This document shows, in pieces, positions 1-9,827 of a stretch of 64,000 bases of DNA. The stretch is from Pseudomonadota bacterium (lineage in GTDB: Bacteria; Pseudomonadota; Alphaproteobacteria; Dongiales; Dongiaceae), in NCBI GenBank assembly GCA_016183985.1, contig JACPDN010000005.1:62001-126000 (forward strand), written 5' to 3'. Both the position numbers and the translations under genes were made by a program. Position 1 is the stretch's first letter, and each line of letters opens with the position of its first letter. Below the pieces are notes generated by a model, which worked only from the letters and a program-made list of their open reading frames with translations, was not told where the DNA came from and made no database searches.

Positions 1-276
1 GATGGCGCTGTTTTCCTTGATGCCGGAAACTTCCATCAGCTGCCCGGGTGCTGCCGCCATCACGCCGGCAAAGCTGCCGAAGCGCTGGATGAGGTCTTTG
101 GCGAGTGGCTTCACATCCCGTTGCGGAATAGCGAGATAGAGCAGCAATTCCAGCAATTCGTAGTCGGCAAGGGCGTCAGCACCGCCGTTCAGGAAGCGCT
201 CGCGCAGCCGCTGGCGATGGCCGTGATAATGCGGCTTCTCGGTAGTTTCGGTGTCGCTTTCGGCCTTAGGCGGCAT
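1..276 (-). CDS. radC: DNA repair protein RadC, N-terminal part (cut by window start)
   Basis: The minus strand from 276 encodes 92 residues without a stop and runs off the window. It carries the typical RadC N-terminal helix-hairpin-helix region: an HRQRLRERF segment, then [23 protein letters not shown], and GSFAGV followed by a short [10 protein letters not shown] turn. The C-terminal JAB/MPN metalloprotease-like domain lies outside. RadC-family proteins are widespread; despite the name their repair role is poorly supported. The start ATG (276-274) overlaps the end of the upstream map gene by 11 bases, so the two are probably co-transcribed and translationally coupled. Confidence 0.9.
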   Translation of the reverse strand, partial: MPPKAESDTETTEKPHYHGHRQRLRERFLNGGADALADYELLELLLYLAIPQRDVKPLAKDLIQRFGSFAGVMAAAPGQLMEVSGIKENSAI

Positions 277-1090
277 AGGGCGGACGATCGAGCCCCGCTG
301 GCGAAGTTGTAAAGATCTCGACACCTGTTTCGGTCACACCGACGGTATGCTCGAATTGGGCCGAGAGTTTCTTGTCGCGCGTAACCGCCGTCCAGCCGTC
401 ATCAAGGATCTTCACCTGCCAAGTGCCGGCGTTGATCATCGGCTCGACGGTGAAGAACATGCCTGGCTTGATCTCCGGGCCGGTGCCTTTGCGGCCGAAA
501 TGAAGCACGGACGGGGAATCATGAAACACCTTGCCGATGCCATGTCCGCAGAAGTCGCGCACGACCGAAAAGCGCTGCTTCTCAGCAAAACTCTGAATGG
601 CGTAACCGACATCTCCTAGTGTTGCACCCGGTTGCGCCGCCTCGATGCCTCGCATCATCGCTTCGTAAGTGACGTCCGTCAGGCGCTGCGCCTGCACGCC
701 GACCTTGCCGACATTGTACATGCGGCTGGTGTCGCCGTGCCATCCGTCGAGGATCACGGTCACGTCGATATTGACGACGTCGCCATCCAGGAGTTTCTTC
801 GCGCCGGGAATGCCGTGGCAGACCACGTGGTTGACCGAGGTGCAGATGGATTTCGGAAAACCCCGATAGTTGAGAGGGGCGGGGATCGCCTTCCGCTCAA
901 CGATGAAATCGTGGCAAAGCTTGTCGAGCGCCTCGGTCGTTACGCCGGGGACGACATGGGGCGTGATGAAGTCGAGCGTTTCTGCGGCAAGACGCCCGGC
1001 CTTGCGCATGGCGGCGAAGTCGGCTGCCTTATGCAGCTTGATCTTCTCACCGTCATCGATCCAGTCGCTCTCCACGTCCTTTTTTTGCAT
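266..1090 (-). CDS. map: Methionine aminopeptidase, type I
   Basis: 274 residues. The enzyme removes the initiator methionine from nascent proteins in the cytoplasm. The type I pita-bread fold is recognisable by the segments [38 protein letters not shown] and FTVEPMIN. These supply the two-metal ligands (Asp, Asp, His, Glu, Glu) expected for the family, and the C-terminal [13 protein letters not shown] block gives the last Glu. Length is normal for bacterial Map. The gene overlaps the radC start by 11 bases. The start at 1090 is ATG but has no strong ribosome binding site in front, so a slightly different start is possible. Confidence 0.96.
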   Translation of the reverse strand: MQKKDVESDWIDDGEKIKLHKAADFAAMRKAGRLAAETLDFITPHVVPGVTTEALDKLCHDFIVERKAIPAPLNYRGFPKSICTSVNHVVCHGIPGAKKLLDGDVVNIDVTVILDGWHGDTSRMYNVGKVGVQAQRLTDVTYEAMMRGIEAAQPGATLGDVGYAIQSFAEKQRFSVVRDFCGHGIGKVFHDSPSVLHFGRKGTGPEIKPGMFFTVEPMINAGTWQVKILDDGWTAVTRDKKLSAQFEHTVGVTETGVEIFTTSPAGLDRPPYAA

Positions 1091-1189
1091 CGGCTGCTTC
1101 GCTTGTCCTAAAACATATCAATAGAGTTAACGATAGATACGCCCCGCTCGAGGGTCGCGCAACCCCTGCAAAGGCATGCCACCGTTGGT

Positions 1190-1894
1190 TTATGCTCGAA
1201 AAGCGATTGGATTCGTTAGGAAAATGCCGGTGGTGGCGACGTCGCAGGCATAGCTGAGAATTTCAACGCCACCTGATCGGGCCGCCTCAAGGCCAGCGGC
1301 ATAGGCCGGGTCAACATCCGCGGCGGCCTGCATTTCACGGCAATCGCCTCGTTGAATGAGGAAGAGCAGCGCGGCGCGATGGCCCATCTTCTGTGCCACC
1401 ATCAATTCTCGCAGATGCTTGGCACCGCGTTCGGTCCGTGAGTCCGGGAATTCGGCCAAGCCCGGTGCACGCGACAGTGTGACGCTTTTGACCTCAAGGA
1501 ATGTCAGCGTGCCGTCATCCGCCGTATGGCAAAAGTCGAACCGCGTACCGGTGCCGAACGGCACTTCGGCACGCCACTGGCCCGTGATTGGCAGGCCGGC
1601 AATAGCGCCTTTGGCCAAGGCTTCGGCCACGACCCGATTGGCATGGCCGGTATTGATGCCGACCTTGGCACCGTCGGGTGTTTCGACGATTTCCCAGCCA
1701 AAATCGAGCTTTCGGCCCTTTGCTGCCTTGGTCGAAAGCCAGCAAGGCGAGTTGGGGGCCGCAAGACCCAGCATGGACCCCGGATTAGGGCAATGGGCCG
1801 TCACCGTCCGGCCATCGGGCAGCAGCATATCGGCCAAAAAGCGCTTGTAGCGACGGACCAATCGCGCCGGCTGGAGGGGTGGATCGAAAAGCAT
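1190..1894 (-). CDS. sfsA: SfsA family protein (sugar fermentation stimulation protein homologue)
   Basis: 234 residues, the usual SfsA length. Family marks include the N-terminal VRRYKRFLADM, HCPNPGSMLGL, INTGHANRVV, the nuclease-like core FLEVKSVTLS, FPDSRTERGAKHLREL and a GHRAALLFLIQR segment. SfsA proteins have an OB-like N-terminal part and a PD-(D/E)XK-like domain and bind DNA in Escherichia coli; the physiological role is unclear. It is on the same strand as map and radC with a gap of about 100 bases. Identification is firm, function is not. Confidence 0.93.
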   Translation of the reverse strand: MLFDPPLQPARLVRRYKRFLADMLLPDGRTVTAHCPNPGSMLGLAAPNSPCWLSTKAAKGRKLDFGWEIVETPDGAKVGINTGHANRVVAEALAKGAIAGLPITGQWRAEVPFGTGTRFDFCHTADDGTLTFLEVKSVTLSRAPGLAEFPDSRTERGAKHLRELMVAQKMGHRAALLFLIQRGDCREMQAAADVDPAYAAGLEAARSGGVEILSYACDVATTGIFLTNPIAFRA

Positions 1895-1997
1895 GATTGC
1901 AGCGTTCTGCTCACTGGAAAACGTGCCGGAGGGCCCCTTGTTGCATCAGGCCGCCATTCCCGGCAAGTTATCCGCACTTTCAACAAGGGTCTCAATC

Positions 1998-2312
1998 ATG
2001 CGCCGTTTCGTCTTTTTTGCCGCGATCCTGGGATTGCTCAACGGTTGCTCTTATTTTGACCAGGGCGGAAGCTGGACGAAGCCGGGGGCCGATCCGGATC
2101 AGGCACGCACGGATCTCGATTCCTGCGAGGCGGAAGCAAGAGCCCAGACCAAAGTCGATCGTGGCATCGATCAGGACATCGCAGCGACACAGGGTAGCGG
2201 TGCCTTCGGCGATCCGCTGGCCGATAGCGGCATGTCGGGCTATCAATCCGAAAAGCGCTATGACGATGTCGTCAAGGAATGCATGCAGGCCTTCGGGTAT
2301 GTGCGGCAATAG
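1998..2312 (+). CDS. Small lipoprotein, unknown function
   Basis: 104 residues starting at the ATG at 1998. The N-terminus has two Arg, a hydrophobic stretch and a lipobox-like LNGC with the candidate lipidated Cys at residue 17, so it is probably an outer or inner membrane lipoprotein. The mature part is acidic and Gln/Asp-rich and contains two further Cys (in SCEAEAR and KECMQAFGY), which could pair. An upstream in-frame extension exists, but it would place the hydrophobic segment internally, so I reject it. No family recognised. It is followed 9 bases later by the CinA-like gene. Confidence 0.72.
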   Translation: MRRFVFFAAILGLLNGCSYFDQGGSWTKPGADPDQARTDLDSCEAEARAQTKVDRGIDQDIAATQGSGAFGDPLADSGMSGYQSEKRYDDVVKECMQAFGYVRQ

Positions 2313-2321
2313 AGGGTCGGT

Positions 2322-3083
2322 ATGAGCGACGTGAAAATCGTGACGGCAGCGGTTGTCGTCATTGGCAACGAGATCCTGTCGGGCCGCACCAAGGATCTCA
2401 ACCTGGGATATATCGCAACCGGCCTGACCGAGATCGGCATTCGCCTCACCGAGGGCCGCTTCATTCCCGACATTGAAGCCACCATCATCGCGACAGTGAA
2501 TGAGTTGCGCACCCGCCATGACTATGTCTTCACGACGGGTGGGATCGGGCCAACACATGACGACATTACCGCCGGTTCGATCGCAAGGGCATTCGACATT
2601 CCGCTGATCCTTCACCCGGTTGCAGCAAAGCTGCTGACCGATCATTACGGACCGGAGAATCTCACCGAGGCACGGATGCGTATGGCGCATACGCCGGAAG
2701 GTGCCGAGCTTATCGACAATCCGGTCTCGATTGCTCCGGGCTTCCGGATCGGCAATGTCTTTGTTCTAGCTGGTGTGCCGCGCATATGTCAGGCCATGTT
2801 CGACGGGCTCAAGGGGCGCCTGAAAGGGGGCGATCCGGTGCTGTCACGTACCGTCTCCGGCTATATCGGTGAAGGTGTCATCGCCAAGGATTTGGGCGAG
2901 CTGCAGGATCGGCATCCGGCCCTCGAGATTGGCTCCTATCCATTTTTCCGGCAAGGCAAGTTTGGCGCGAGCTTCGTCATTCGTGGCACCAACAAGGCCG
3001 AGATTGATGCAGCCGCCATTGCGCTTCACGCCATCATCAAGAAGCTTGGTGCAGAACCGATCGAGGGCGAGCCGGCGGTTTAA
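2322..3083 (+). CDS. CinA-like molybdopterin-binding (MoCF) domain protein
   Basis: 253 residues. The N-terminal two thirds form a MoaB/MogA/CinA-type fold: VVIGNEILSGRTKDLN, FTTGGIGPTHDDIT and the later VFVLAGVPRICQAMF are the family blocks. The C-terminal nicotinamide-nucleotide amidase domain of full-length CinA is absent, so this is the short, N-terminal-only class often annotated as competence/damage-inducible protein A. Related proteins hydrolyse ADP-ribose or FAD-like pyrophosphates, but substrate cannot be read here. A ribosome binding site (AGAGG) sits 7 bases before the ATG. The gene converges with opgC, with 4 bases between the stops. Confidence 0.85.
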   Translation: MSDVKIVTAAVVVIGNEILSGRTKDLNLGYIATGLTEIGIRLTEGRFIPDIEATIIATVNELRTRHDYVFTTGGIGPTHDDITAGSIARAFDIPLILHPVAAKLLTDHYGPENLTEARMRMAHTPEGAELIDNPVSIAPGFRIGNVFVLAGVPRICQAMFDGLKGRLKGGDPVLSRTVSGYIGEGVIAKDLGELQDRHPALEIGSYPFFRQGKFGASFVIRGTNKAEIDAAAIALHAIIKKLGAEPIEGEPAV

Positions 3084-3087
3084 CCCG

Positions 3088-4176
3088 TCAGGTGCCTGCC
3101 GCGGCCGGCTGCTGTGGGCGTTTTGTAAGCCTTTCGCGGCCATAGGCGACTGCAAGAAGCAGGGCTATCAAGCAGACCGCGCTTGCGAAGTAGGCGAGAT
3201 AAGCGCGTCCGCTGCTGAGCCACATCCAGCCGACCGCATAGGTCAGAACGATGCTGGCTGCGTAGCAGTAAAGCGTTTGGCGTCCAAGCATCGCCAGCAG
3301 CCGGAACGGCCACCAGCCAAGGTAGCTGCGGCCGAGTGCCAGCAACGCCGCCAACCCACCCAATAATATTGCGGTGTTTACGAGGCGCGTCACGCCCAAA
3401 TTGGCCTTGTCCGTGAACGGAATGTCGATCAGGTCACGGACGTCGAGACGATGCAAAACGACGAAGACGATGGCGACGGCGATGAGCGCCCAGGGACGCC
3501 AGGCTTCAGCGCCAATCCACTTGAAGGCATGTGTATGCAAGCGGACGCGCCCAGCCATCATTCCGGCGCAAAATGGCAGTTGCCAGGCCAATGGGTTGAA
3601 GTTCCACACGCGCGGCATATCGTGCGGGCCGCCGCCATAAAGGTTCCATTCCGGATAGATCTGCACGGCGAGGTAAAGTGCCAATGAAGGAATGGCAAGC
3701 AGATAAGGCGAGCGCGCCAGCAGGCCGGCAGCGAGCGGCGTCAGCAGCATGAGGATGACATAGACCTGCAGTACGCCCAGCAGATAGGGGTGTTGGCGCA
3801 TGAGGAGGAATTCGACAATGCCGCGCAACGGTGCGGCGAGGGTGTAATCCGCATCGGTCGCTGTCGCGAGTTCAGCCCCGCCGAACCACGCGATTGCAAG
3901 AGCGATGGCAAAGGCGACGAAATTGATCCGATAGATCTCACCGGCGCGGGTAATGGTCTTGGCGACGACATTGCCGCGACCGAGGTAGATCATGCCGACC
4001 ATGTAGCCCGACAGCAGAAAAAAGAGCTCGGCTGCGGAGGTGAAGCTGAAATCGCCTGGCACAGGAAGTTGGCGCTCCTGCATTCCCAGATTGTCGAATA
4101 TGACATTGAGATGAGTGAGGGCGATGACGCCCATGGCATAGCCCCGAATGAGATCCAAGCGGTCGTCGCGTCCCAA
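3088..4176 (-). CDS. opgC: OpgC-type membrane acyltransferase
   Basis: 362 residues with about ten hydrophobic helices. The N-terminal DRLDLIRGYAM with the following THLN and the FFLLSGYMVGM segment match the OpgC / acyltransferase-3-like family, which succinylates osmoregulated periplasmic glucans at the inner membrane. The product glucan genes opgGH are not in the window. The start is a TTG at 4176: a strong GGAGG (complement of 4183-4187) lies 6 bases before it, and the next in-frame ATG would delete the conserved DxxRG motif. Substrate is inferred from the family only. Confidence 0.8.
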   Translation of the reverse strand: MGRDDRLDLIRGYAMGVIALTHLNVIFDNLGMQERQLPVPGDFSFTSAAELFFLLSGYMVGMIYLGRGNVVAKTITRAGEIYRINFVAFAIALAIAWFGGAELATATDADYTLAAPLRGIVEFLLMRQHPYLLGVLQVYVILMLLTPLAAGLLARSPYLLAIPSLALYLAVQIYPEWNLYGGGPHDMPRVWNFNPLAWQLPFCAGMMAGRVRLHTHAFKWIGAEAWRPWALIAVAIVFVVLHRLDVRDLIDIPFTDKANLGVTRLVNTAILLGGLAALLALGRSYLGWWPFRLLAMLGRQTLYCYAASIVLTYAVGWMWLSSGRAYLAYFASAVCLIALLLAVAYGRERLTKRPQQPAAAGT

Positions 4177-4182
4177 GCTGGG

Positions 4183-4187
4183 CCTCC
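4183..4187 (-). promoter_or_regulatory. Ribosome binding site supporting the TTG start of opgC
   Basis: On the minus strand this reads GGAGG, 6 bases before the TTG at 4176-4174. It decides the start choice for opgC. Confidence 0.7.
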
Positions 4188-4421
4188 GTTACGAGATGCG
4201 CCTTGCACCGGCAGATTGCCAGAAGTTCGCAGCTTGATTGTGCGGTGCGTCATGGGCAAATGGTTGTGGTTTTCCTGTAACGACCACGACTATCCCGACT
4301 GCCGCAAATGGGTATTGCGTCTGCTTGTGTTTCGTTATGCCAAATTTGAGGCCGAGAGCGGGACAAGTTGCCACTAAGAGCGCAACAAGCTATGTCGCTT
4401 GCGTCGGCCACGATTCTGACC

Positions 4422-4510
4422 GCCCGCTTGATGGAATTGGTAGACATACGAGACTTAAAATCTCGAGATGCGCAAGCGTCGTGCCGGTTCGAGTCCGGCA
4501 GCGGGCACCA
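4422..4510 (+). tRNA. tRNA-Leu (anticodon TAA)
   Basis: The acceptor stem GCCCGCT (4422-4428) pairs with AGCGGGC (4500-4506), followed by discriminator A and an encoded CCA. The anticodon stem-loop is CGAGA / CTTAAAA / TCTCG, giving anticodon TAA. There is a long variable arm as expected for tRNA-Leu, and a T-arm with GGTTCGAGTCC. The 89-base length including CCA is normal for a class II tRNA. It lies directly upstream of the hybrid kinase gene. Confidence 0.97.
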
Positions 4511-4572
4511 TTCTTGGAACTTTAGCACCCTTGCTGAGTTTGCTTCCGGGGAAAGGCTGGAAGCAATCGATC

Positions 4573-6144
4573 ATGGCGATTTTGGGGAAAGAGGAGATTC
4601 CGCAAGCTCCGTTGGGGACGATGGATGATCAATATCGGCTCCTCGTCGATGCGCTCACCGATTACGCAATCTATATGCTGGATCCGCATGGCTACATTGC
4701 GAGCTGGAATCCCGGAGCGCAGCGCCTGAAGGGCTATGCCGCTTCCGAGATTCTGGGGCAGCATTTCTCGAAGTTCTATACCCCGGAGGACAGCGCCGCC
4801 GGGTCGCCGGAAATGGCCTTGGCGAAGGCGCTTGAGTTCGGCCGCTTCGAGCGCGAAGGATGGCGGATACGCAAGGACGGCCGAAGGTTCTGGGCCAGTG
4901 TCATCATCGACCCCATTCGCGGCGAAGATGGAGCCCTTATCGGATTCGCCAAGATCACGCGCGACATCACGGAGAGAATGACGGCGGAGGCTGAACTGAG
5001 GGCTACGCGGGAGGCCTTGTTTCAGGCGCAGAAGATGGAGGCGATCGGGCAGCTGACAGGCGGGATCGCGCATGACTTCAACAATTTGTTGATGGCGATC
5101 CTCAGCAGCCTGGAACTGGCCAGAAAACGGCTTCCGGACGATCCCAAACTGGCCCGTTTCATCGACAATGCCGTACAAGGTGCAAATCGCGGTGCCTCGT
5201 TGACGCAGCGCATGCTCGCCTTTGCCCGTCGCCAAACGCTCAACGCGCAAGCGGTGCATGTGCCAGCGCTGGTGTCGGGCATCAAGGATCTCATCCGCCG
5301 GTCGCTAGGACCGGCCATTGAGGTGGCAATCGACATTGCGCGGGAGATAGATCCGGTTATGGCCGATGCCAATCAGTTGGAGGTGGCCATGCTGAATATT
5401 GTCGTCAATGCGCGAGACGCCATGCCGAACGGCGGTTCCCTGTTTATCACCGCGCGCAACGCGGAAATTGCCTCTGGCAACGATCATGACCTGGCCGCGG
5501 GCCGGTTCGTCTGCTTGAGCATCAGCGACACCGGCAGCGGAATGGACGAGGAGACACTGGCTCGCGCCAAGGAACCATTCTTCACGACCAAGGGCATCGG
5601 CAAAGGGACGGGGCTCGGCCTTTCCCAGGTACATGGCCTGTTGGAACAGCTGGGCGGGCGACTAGTCCTTAGAAGCGCGCCTGCGTCGGGAACGACAGCC
5701 GAACTATGGCTTCCAGCGGCTACAGAAAATGAAATTGTAGCGGCAGGGGGTGAGCAGCCAGATCAAGCAGCGGTAACACCGCGCGGGCTGCGCATCTTGG
5801 CCGTGGACGACGATGCGTTGGTGCTGATGAATACAGCCGCCATGCTCGAAGACATGGGCCATATGGTCAAAGAGGCTGGCTCGGCGCAGGAAGCAATGAA
5901 GATTCTGGCCCAAGAATCGGATTTCGACATCATCATTACGGACATGGCGATGCCGCAGATGAATGGGTTGGATTTTGCGCGCGCCGTTTGGCGGGACTGG
6001 CCGACAGTGCCAATCCTTCTCGCGACCGGATATGCCGAATTGCCGGAGAAGCCTGAACGGCGGTTGCACATCCTCTCAAAGCCCTTCGGCCAGCGCGAGC
6101 TGGCGAAGGGGATTGAGGCCGTTTTGAACGAGGCCTTGGGCTGA
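4573..6144 (+). CDS. PAS hybrid histidine kinase with C-terminal receiver domain
   Basis: 523 residues from the ATG at 4573; an ATG at 4621 is an alternative. No transmembrane segment is seen, so it is probably cytoplasmic. Domain order: PAS (about 20-135, with YAIYMLDPHGYIASWN), HisKA with phospho-acceptor His167 in GGIAHDFNN, HATPase_c with N-box NARDAMPNGG, G1 DTGSGMDE and G2 GKGTGLGLSQVHG (about 275-385), then a receiver domain (about 405-523) with Asp457 in ITDMAMP and the conserved Lys in LSKPF. A longer frame would begin inside tRNA-Leu and is rejected. No response regulator with an output domain is adjacent, so its target is unknown. It ends one base before the cysNC stop on the other strand. 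Confidence 0.92.
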   Translation: MAILGKEEIPQAPLGTMDDQYRLLVDALTDYAIYMLDPHGYIASWNPGAQRLKGYAASEILGQHFSKFYTPEDSAAGSPEMALAKALEFGRFEREGWRIRKDGRRFWASVIIDPIRGEDGALIGFAKITRDITERMTAEAELRATREALFQAQKMEAIGQLTGGIAHDFNNLLMAILSSLELARKRLPDDPKLARFIDNAVQGANRGASLTQRMLAFARRQTLNAQAVHVPALVSGIKDLIRRSLGPAIEVAIDIAREIDPVMADANQLEVAMLNIVVNARDAMPNGGSLFITARNAEIASGNDHDLAAGRFVCLSISDTGSGMDEETLARAKEPFFTTKGIGKGTGLGLSQVHGLLEQLGGRLVLRSAPASGTTAELWLPAATENEIVAAGGEQPDQAAVTPRGLRILAVDDDALVLMNTAAMLEDMGHMVKEAGSAQEAMKILAQESDFDIIITDMAMPQMNGLDFARAVWRDWPTVPILLATGYAELPEKPERRLHILSKPFGQRELAKGIEAVLNEALG

Positions 6145-6145
6145 C

Positions 6146-8077
6146 TTAGGCCTTGGCGCTATGCACTGCTTTTGCCGGGTGGACGACGTCGTCGACATAG
6201 CCGAGCAATGTCGACAGGGCGGCTTCCGGGGCGACGGAAGAGGTGTCGATTTCCAGATCGGCAGCCTTCGGCGCCTCGTAGGGAGCGTCGATGCCGGTGA
6301 AGTTCCGGATCTCGCCGGCGCGCGCGCGCGCATAGAGACCTTTGGGGTCTCGCGCTTCGCAGGTGGCAAGGTCGGCCTTCACATAAACCTCGTGGAAGTG
6401 CGGGCCGATGATGTTGCGCGCCCGCTCACGCTCGATGGCATAAGGCGAGATCAACGAGGTGATGACGATCAGGCCGGCATCGGCAAAAAGCCTCGCCACT
6501 TCCGCGGTACGGCGGATATTCTCGGCCCGAGCCTCGGGGCCGAAGCCAAGATCGTTGTTGAGACCCGACCGCAGAGCGTCGCCATCCAGGACGTAGACCT
6601 GACGGCCCTTGGCGAAGAGCTCTCGCTCCAAGCCCATGGCGAGCGTCGATTTACCGGAACCGGAGAGGCCGGTCAGCCAAATGACAGCGCCTTGATGGCC
6701 GTTTGCGGAAGCGCGGGCGGTGTTGGTGACCAAGTGATCCGGGCTGAAGATCAAGCGCGGCTCTTCGGCGAGCTTCGCTTCGCTGGAGCGACCCAGAATG
6801 ACGGCGCCACCGACAATATCGCCGTCGCGCACAAGAACCGCCCGACCGGTCTTCGCCAGTTCGTCGACGAGGTCCACCGCCATCAGCGATCGGCTGTGGA
6901 CCAGGACTTCGGCAATGCCGTTCTGACCGACACGGTCGGCCACCTGCCGTTCAAGAGAGTCAACGTCGATGACAGCGCGAATGCCGTCGACAGCCACGGT
7001 GTATTCCGACGTTGCCACTTTGAGCGTGATGCGGTCGCCAGGTTCGAGAGGCGCCTGGTCGAGCCAGAAAAGACGCAGTAACGCCTCGTGAGTGAGATGG
7101 GGCTGACGTTCGGCATGTGTGGCGACCATGCCGCGCTCGATAAAGAGTTCGTCATCAAGTGTGAGCGCAACGGATTGGCCGGCGCCGGCCGCGATCTGGG
7201 GCGCGGCATTCCAGGTTTCAATGCTTGCCACCTTGGCGGACTTGCCGGTCGGCGCGAAGGTGAGCATGTCGCCAACCTTGACACGGCCGCTTTCGATGCG
7301 CCCGACAACGAGGCGCCGTTGATCGAATTTGAACACGTCCTGCACGGGCAAACGCAACGGCAGTTCTGTGGCCGGCCGGTTGGCTTCGAAGCCGTCCAGC
7401 AATTCCACTACCGTTTCGCCCCGGTACCAAGGGGTCTTGGTGGAGCGTTCCACCACATTGTCGCCGTGTCGGGCGGAAATCGGCACGATGGCTTTGGGCG
7501 TAAGGCCAAGTTCGGCCAGGAACGCTGTGATCTCATCAGCGACCGCCTGGAACCGCACGGGGTCGAAGTCGATGAGGTCGATCTTGTTGACGATAACCGC
7601 GACCTGGCGCAGGCCGAGCAGTTGAAGGATCAGTGCATGGCGCCTGGATTGCTCGCGCACACCTTCGGCAGCGTCGATCACAAGGAGTGCCGCCTGTGCC
7701 TGGGCAACGCCAGAAACGGCATTCTTCAGGAATTCCTTATGGCCCGGCGCGTCGATGATGACATAGGGCCGCTTGGCCGTATGAAAGAAGATCTGGGTGG
7801 TGTCGATGGTAATGCCCTGGTCACGTTCCGCCTGAAATGAGTCCAGCAGGAACGACCATTCAAGCGTACCGCCCCGCTTGTCACTAGCCGCCTGAAGTTC
7901 CGCCAGCTTGCCTTCCGGCAGGCTACCAGTGTCGTGCAGCAGGCGGCCGATCAGCGTGGATTTGCCATGATCGACATGGCCGACGATGGCGAATGGAAAC
8001 CGCGCCTGCGTCGGCGCCGCGTCATCATTGGCGTTGTTCACGTTGGTCTTTGCGGTCTTGAGGGGGAGAACGGTCAT
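6146..8077 (-). CDS. cysNC: Bifunctional sulfate adenylyltransferase subunit 1 / adenylylsulfate kinase
   Basis: 643 residues, a fused CysN-CysC (NodQ-type) enzyme. The N-terminal part (about 25-445) is an EF-Tu-like GTPase with [23 protein letters not shown] and NKIDL; GTP hydrolysis drives synthesis of APS from ATP and sulfate together with CysD. The C-terminal part (about 460-640) is APS kinase with P-loop GLSGSGKST and the DGDALR motif, making PAPS. It is the last gene of the cysH-cysD-cysNC operon, with a 23-base gap after cysD. The fusion is common in proteobacteria. The product PAPS is needed for sulfation, while the CysH here looks APS-specific. Confidence 0.97.
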   Translation of the reverse strand: MTVLPLKTAKTNVNNANDDAAPTQARFPFAIVGHVDHGKSTLIGRLLHDTGSLPEGKLAELQAASDKRGGTLEWSFLLDSFQAERDQGITIDTTQIFFHTAKRPYVIIDAPGHKEFLKNAVSGVAQAQAALLVIDAAEGVREQSRRHALILQLLGLRQVAVIVNKIDLIDFDPVRFQAVADEITAFLAELGLTPKAIVPISARHGDNVVERSTKTPWYRGETVVELLDGFEANRPATELPLRLPVQDVFKFDQRRLVVGRIESGRVKVGDMLTFAPTGKSAKVASIETWNAAPQIAAGAGQSVALTLDDELFIERGMVATHAERQPHLTHEALLRLFWLDQAPLEPGDRITLKVATSEYTVAVDGIRAVIDVDSLERQVADRVGQNGIAEVLVHSRSLMAVDLVDELAKTGRAVLVRDGDIVGGAVILGRSSEAKLAEEPRLIFSPDHLVTNTARASANGHQGAVIWLTGLSGSGKSTLAMGLERELFAKGRQVYVLDGDALRSGLNNDLGFGPEARAENIRRTAEVARLFADAGLIVITSLISPYAIERERARNIIGPHFHEVYVKADLATCEARDPKGLYARARAGEIRNFTGIDAPYEAPKAADLEIDTSSVAPEAALSTLLGYVDDVVHPAKAVHSAKA

Positions 8078-8100
8078 GATCCGGTTCCTTGCGCCGTCGC

Positions 8101-8916
8101 TTACATGTAACCCGAGGCGCGCAGACGCTCGAAAGCGTCTTCGCGCTCGTGATCCATCGCGCGGCCGGCACGTTCAGATGTCTTGGTGGAGCGCAACTCG
8201 GCAATGATCTCGTCGAGCGAACTCGCGTCGGAGACGACCGGCGAGGTGATATCCTGGTCACCCAACGAACGATAGCGCTTGCCGTTCTTTGAGAAGTAAA
8301 GCGGTACAAGCGGAATGTTCTCGCGCTGGACATAGCGCCAGATATCCAACTCGGTCCATGAGAGCAGCGGGTGTATGCGCATATGGGCACCATCCGGCAG
8401 GCTTGCGTTGAAATGATCCCAGAACTCGGCGGGCTGATCGCGAAAGTCCCAGGCGCCGCCGTCGGCACGCGGGGAGAAGACGCGTTCCTTGGCACGGGTC
8501 GCTTGTTCATCTCGGCGGATGCCGGCAATGACACCTTTGAAATCAAACTCTTCGATGACGCGCTTGAGGCCGATTGTCTTACGCGCCGCAGAGCGGGCGG
8601 CGGGCGGTAGGGTTGGGTCAATCTCCTCGACCGGCGGGCAATCGCGCACGATGAGATTAAGGTTCCATTCCTTCGCGTAACGGTCCCGGAAGTCGTACAT
8701 TTCGGCAAACTTCTTGCCGGTGTCGACATGAGTGAGGGGGAAGGGGACGTGGCCGAGGAAGGCCTTCTTCGCCAGCCACAGCATGACATTCGAATCCTTG
8801 CCGAGCGACCACAGCATGGTGATCGGCTTCAATCGGCTATAGGCCTCACGCAAAATAAAGATGCTCTGGGCCTCAAGCTGATCGAGGTCGGATTGGCTTT
8901 GCTGAGCTTGTGTCAT
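8101..8916 (-). CDS. cysD: Sulfate adenylyltransferase subunit 2
   Basis: 271 residues. PP-loop ATP pyrophosphatase family: the P-loop-like [10 protein letters not shown] near residue 42, [21 protein letters not shown], then [19 protein letters not shown] and [15 protein letters not shown] are diagnostic for CysD. With CysN it forms ATP sulfurylase, the first step of sulfate assimilation in the cytoplasm. Start codon 8916 follows the cysH stop by 21 bases, and the stop precedes cysNC by 23 bases, a tight operon. Confidence 0.97.
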   Translation of the reverse strand: MTQAQQSQSDLDQLEAQSIFILREAYSRLKPITMLWSLGKDSNVMLWLAKKAFLGHVPFPLTHVDTGKKFAEMYDFRDRYAKEWNLNLIVRDCPPVEEIDPTLPPAARSAARKTIGLKRVIEEFDFKGVIAGIRRDEQATRAKERVFSPRADGGAWDFRDQPAEFWDHFNASLPDGAHMRIHPLLSWTELDIWRYVQRENIPLVPLYFSKNGKRYRSLGDQDITSPVVSDASSLDEIIAELRSTKTSERAGRAMDHEREDAFERLRASGYM

Positions 8917-8937
8917 TTTTCGCTTCTTGCTTTCGGA

Positions 8938-9675
8938 TCAGCGGTGGATACCGCATTCGGACTTGTCGGTACCGGCCCAGCGGCCGGAGCGGGCGTCGGC
9001 TCCATCGGCGACGCGCAAAGTACAGGGCTTGCAGCCGATGGATTTGAAGCCGTCGTAGTAAAGGGGGTGCTGGGGCAGCTTGAACTGTTTGAACGCGGCT
9101 TCGATATCGGCCGCGCTGAGGCGGGCCAGCGGGTTGACCTTGATGCGCCCGTCAAGGCTTTCGAAGGTCGGCAAGCCGGCTCGGGTGCGGTTCTGGTAGC
9201 GCTTGCGGCCCGTGATCCAGGCGTCAAACGGCTCCAAAGCTTTTTGCAATGGATCGACCTTGCGCAATTGGCAGCAAAGATCGGGATTGGTTTGCCACAG
9301 CGTGCCGTCCGGATCATGCCGAGCAAGGAGGGCCGTGTCGGGTTCGATTGAACGCAGATCCTTGAAGTCGAAACGCCCCGCGAGGATATCGCGGTACATA
9401 AGCGTTTCGTCAAAATGCTTTCCCGTATCGAGAAAGAGTACGGGCGTGGCGCGGTCGATCTCGGCCAGAAAATGCAACAGCAGCGCCGATTCAGCGCCGA
9501 AGGAAGAAACAAGAGCGATTTTGTTCGGAAATATCTCGTGGATTGCCGCTTCAAGGATCTTAAGCGGCGCGGCGCCCTCCAATCGCACATTCAACTCGCG
9601 CACAAGCGCCGCCTGATCCGCTGATGTGTGCAGCGGGGCGGCAAGAACATTGGATGCCAAGGCGTCGATCTGCAT
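8938..9675 (-). CDS. cysH: Assimilatory adenylyl-sulfate (APS) reductase, CysH family
   Basis: 245 residues, PP-loop family with VSSFGAESALLLH and FLDTGKHFDETL. It has the cysteine pattern of the iron-sulfur APS reductases: Cys134-Cys135 (LCCQLRK), Cys215 and Cys218 (GCKPC), and a catalytic Cys241 in the C-terminal ECGIH. Enzymes that use PAPS lack the CC/CxxC pair, so APS is the likely substrate and the protein should carry a 4Fe-4S cluster. First gene of the operon. Upstream lies an AT-rich region with repeated GTGTGAAAT motifs. The start at 9675 is ATG. Confidence 0.95.
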   Translation of the reverse strand: MQIDALASNVLAAPLHTSADQAALVRELNVRLEGAAPLKILEAAIHEIFPNKIALVSSFGAESALLLHFLAEIDRATPVLFLDTGKHFDETLMYRDILAGRFDFKDLRSIEPDTALLARHDPDGTLWQTNPDLCCQLRKVDPLQKALEPFDAWITGRKRYQNRTRAGLPTFESLDGRIKVNPLARLSAADIEAAFKQFKLPQHPLYYDGFKSIGCKPCTLRVADGADARSGRWAGTDKSECGIHR

Positions 9676-9696
9676 TGCGGTAATCCTGGCGGGTCA

Positions 9697-9707
9697 ATTT
9701 CACACTA
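9697..9707 (-). promoter_or_regulatory. Candidate sulfur-regulon motif, cysH-proximal copy
   Basis: The minus strand reads TAGTGTGAAAT, 22 bases upstream of the cysH start. It is an exact inverted copy of the motif at 9817-9827 and shares GTGTGAAAT with the cysK upstream region. The binding protein is unknown. Confidence 0.45.
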
Positions 9708-9816
9708 TCGAGCGCCACAAACGCGTTGATTATGTGAAAGGATGTAGCACGTGTGGGACGTGGGTCAATTGAATTAATCGCATGAAATGTGATATTAAAA
9801 CTAACACGTAAAAATC

Positions 9817-9827
9817 TAGTGTGAAAT
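9817..9827 (+). promoter_or_regulatory. Candidate sulfur-regulon motif, cysH-distal copy
   Basis: TAGTGTGAAAT, the exact reverse complement of the copy at 9697-9707, with 109 bases between. A near copy, CTGTGAAAT, lies at 10001-10009. Confidence 0.42.

Noticed and set aside
4468-4572. Longer start for the hybrid kinase
   Set aside because: It would overlap tRNA-Leu; the ATG at 4573 avoids this.
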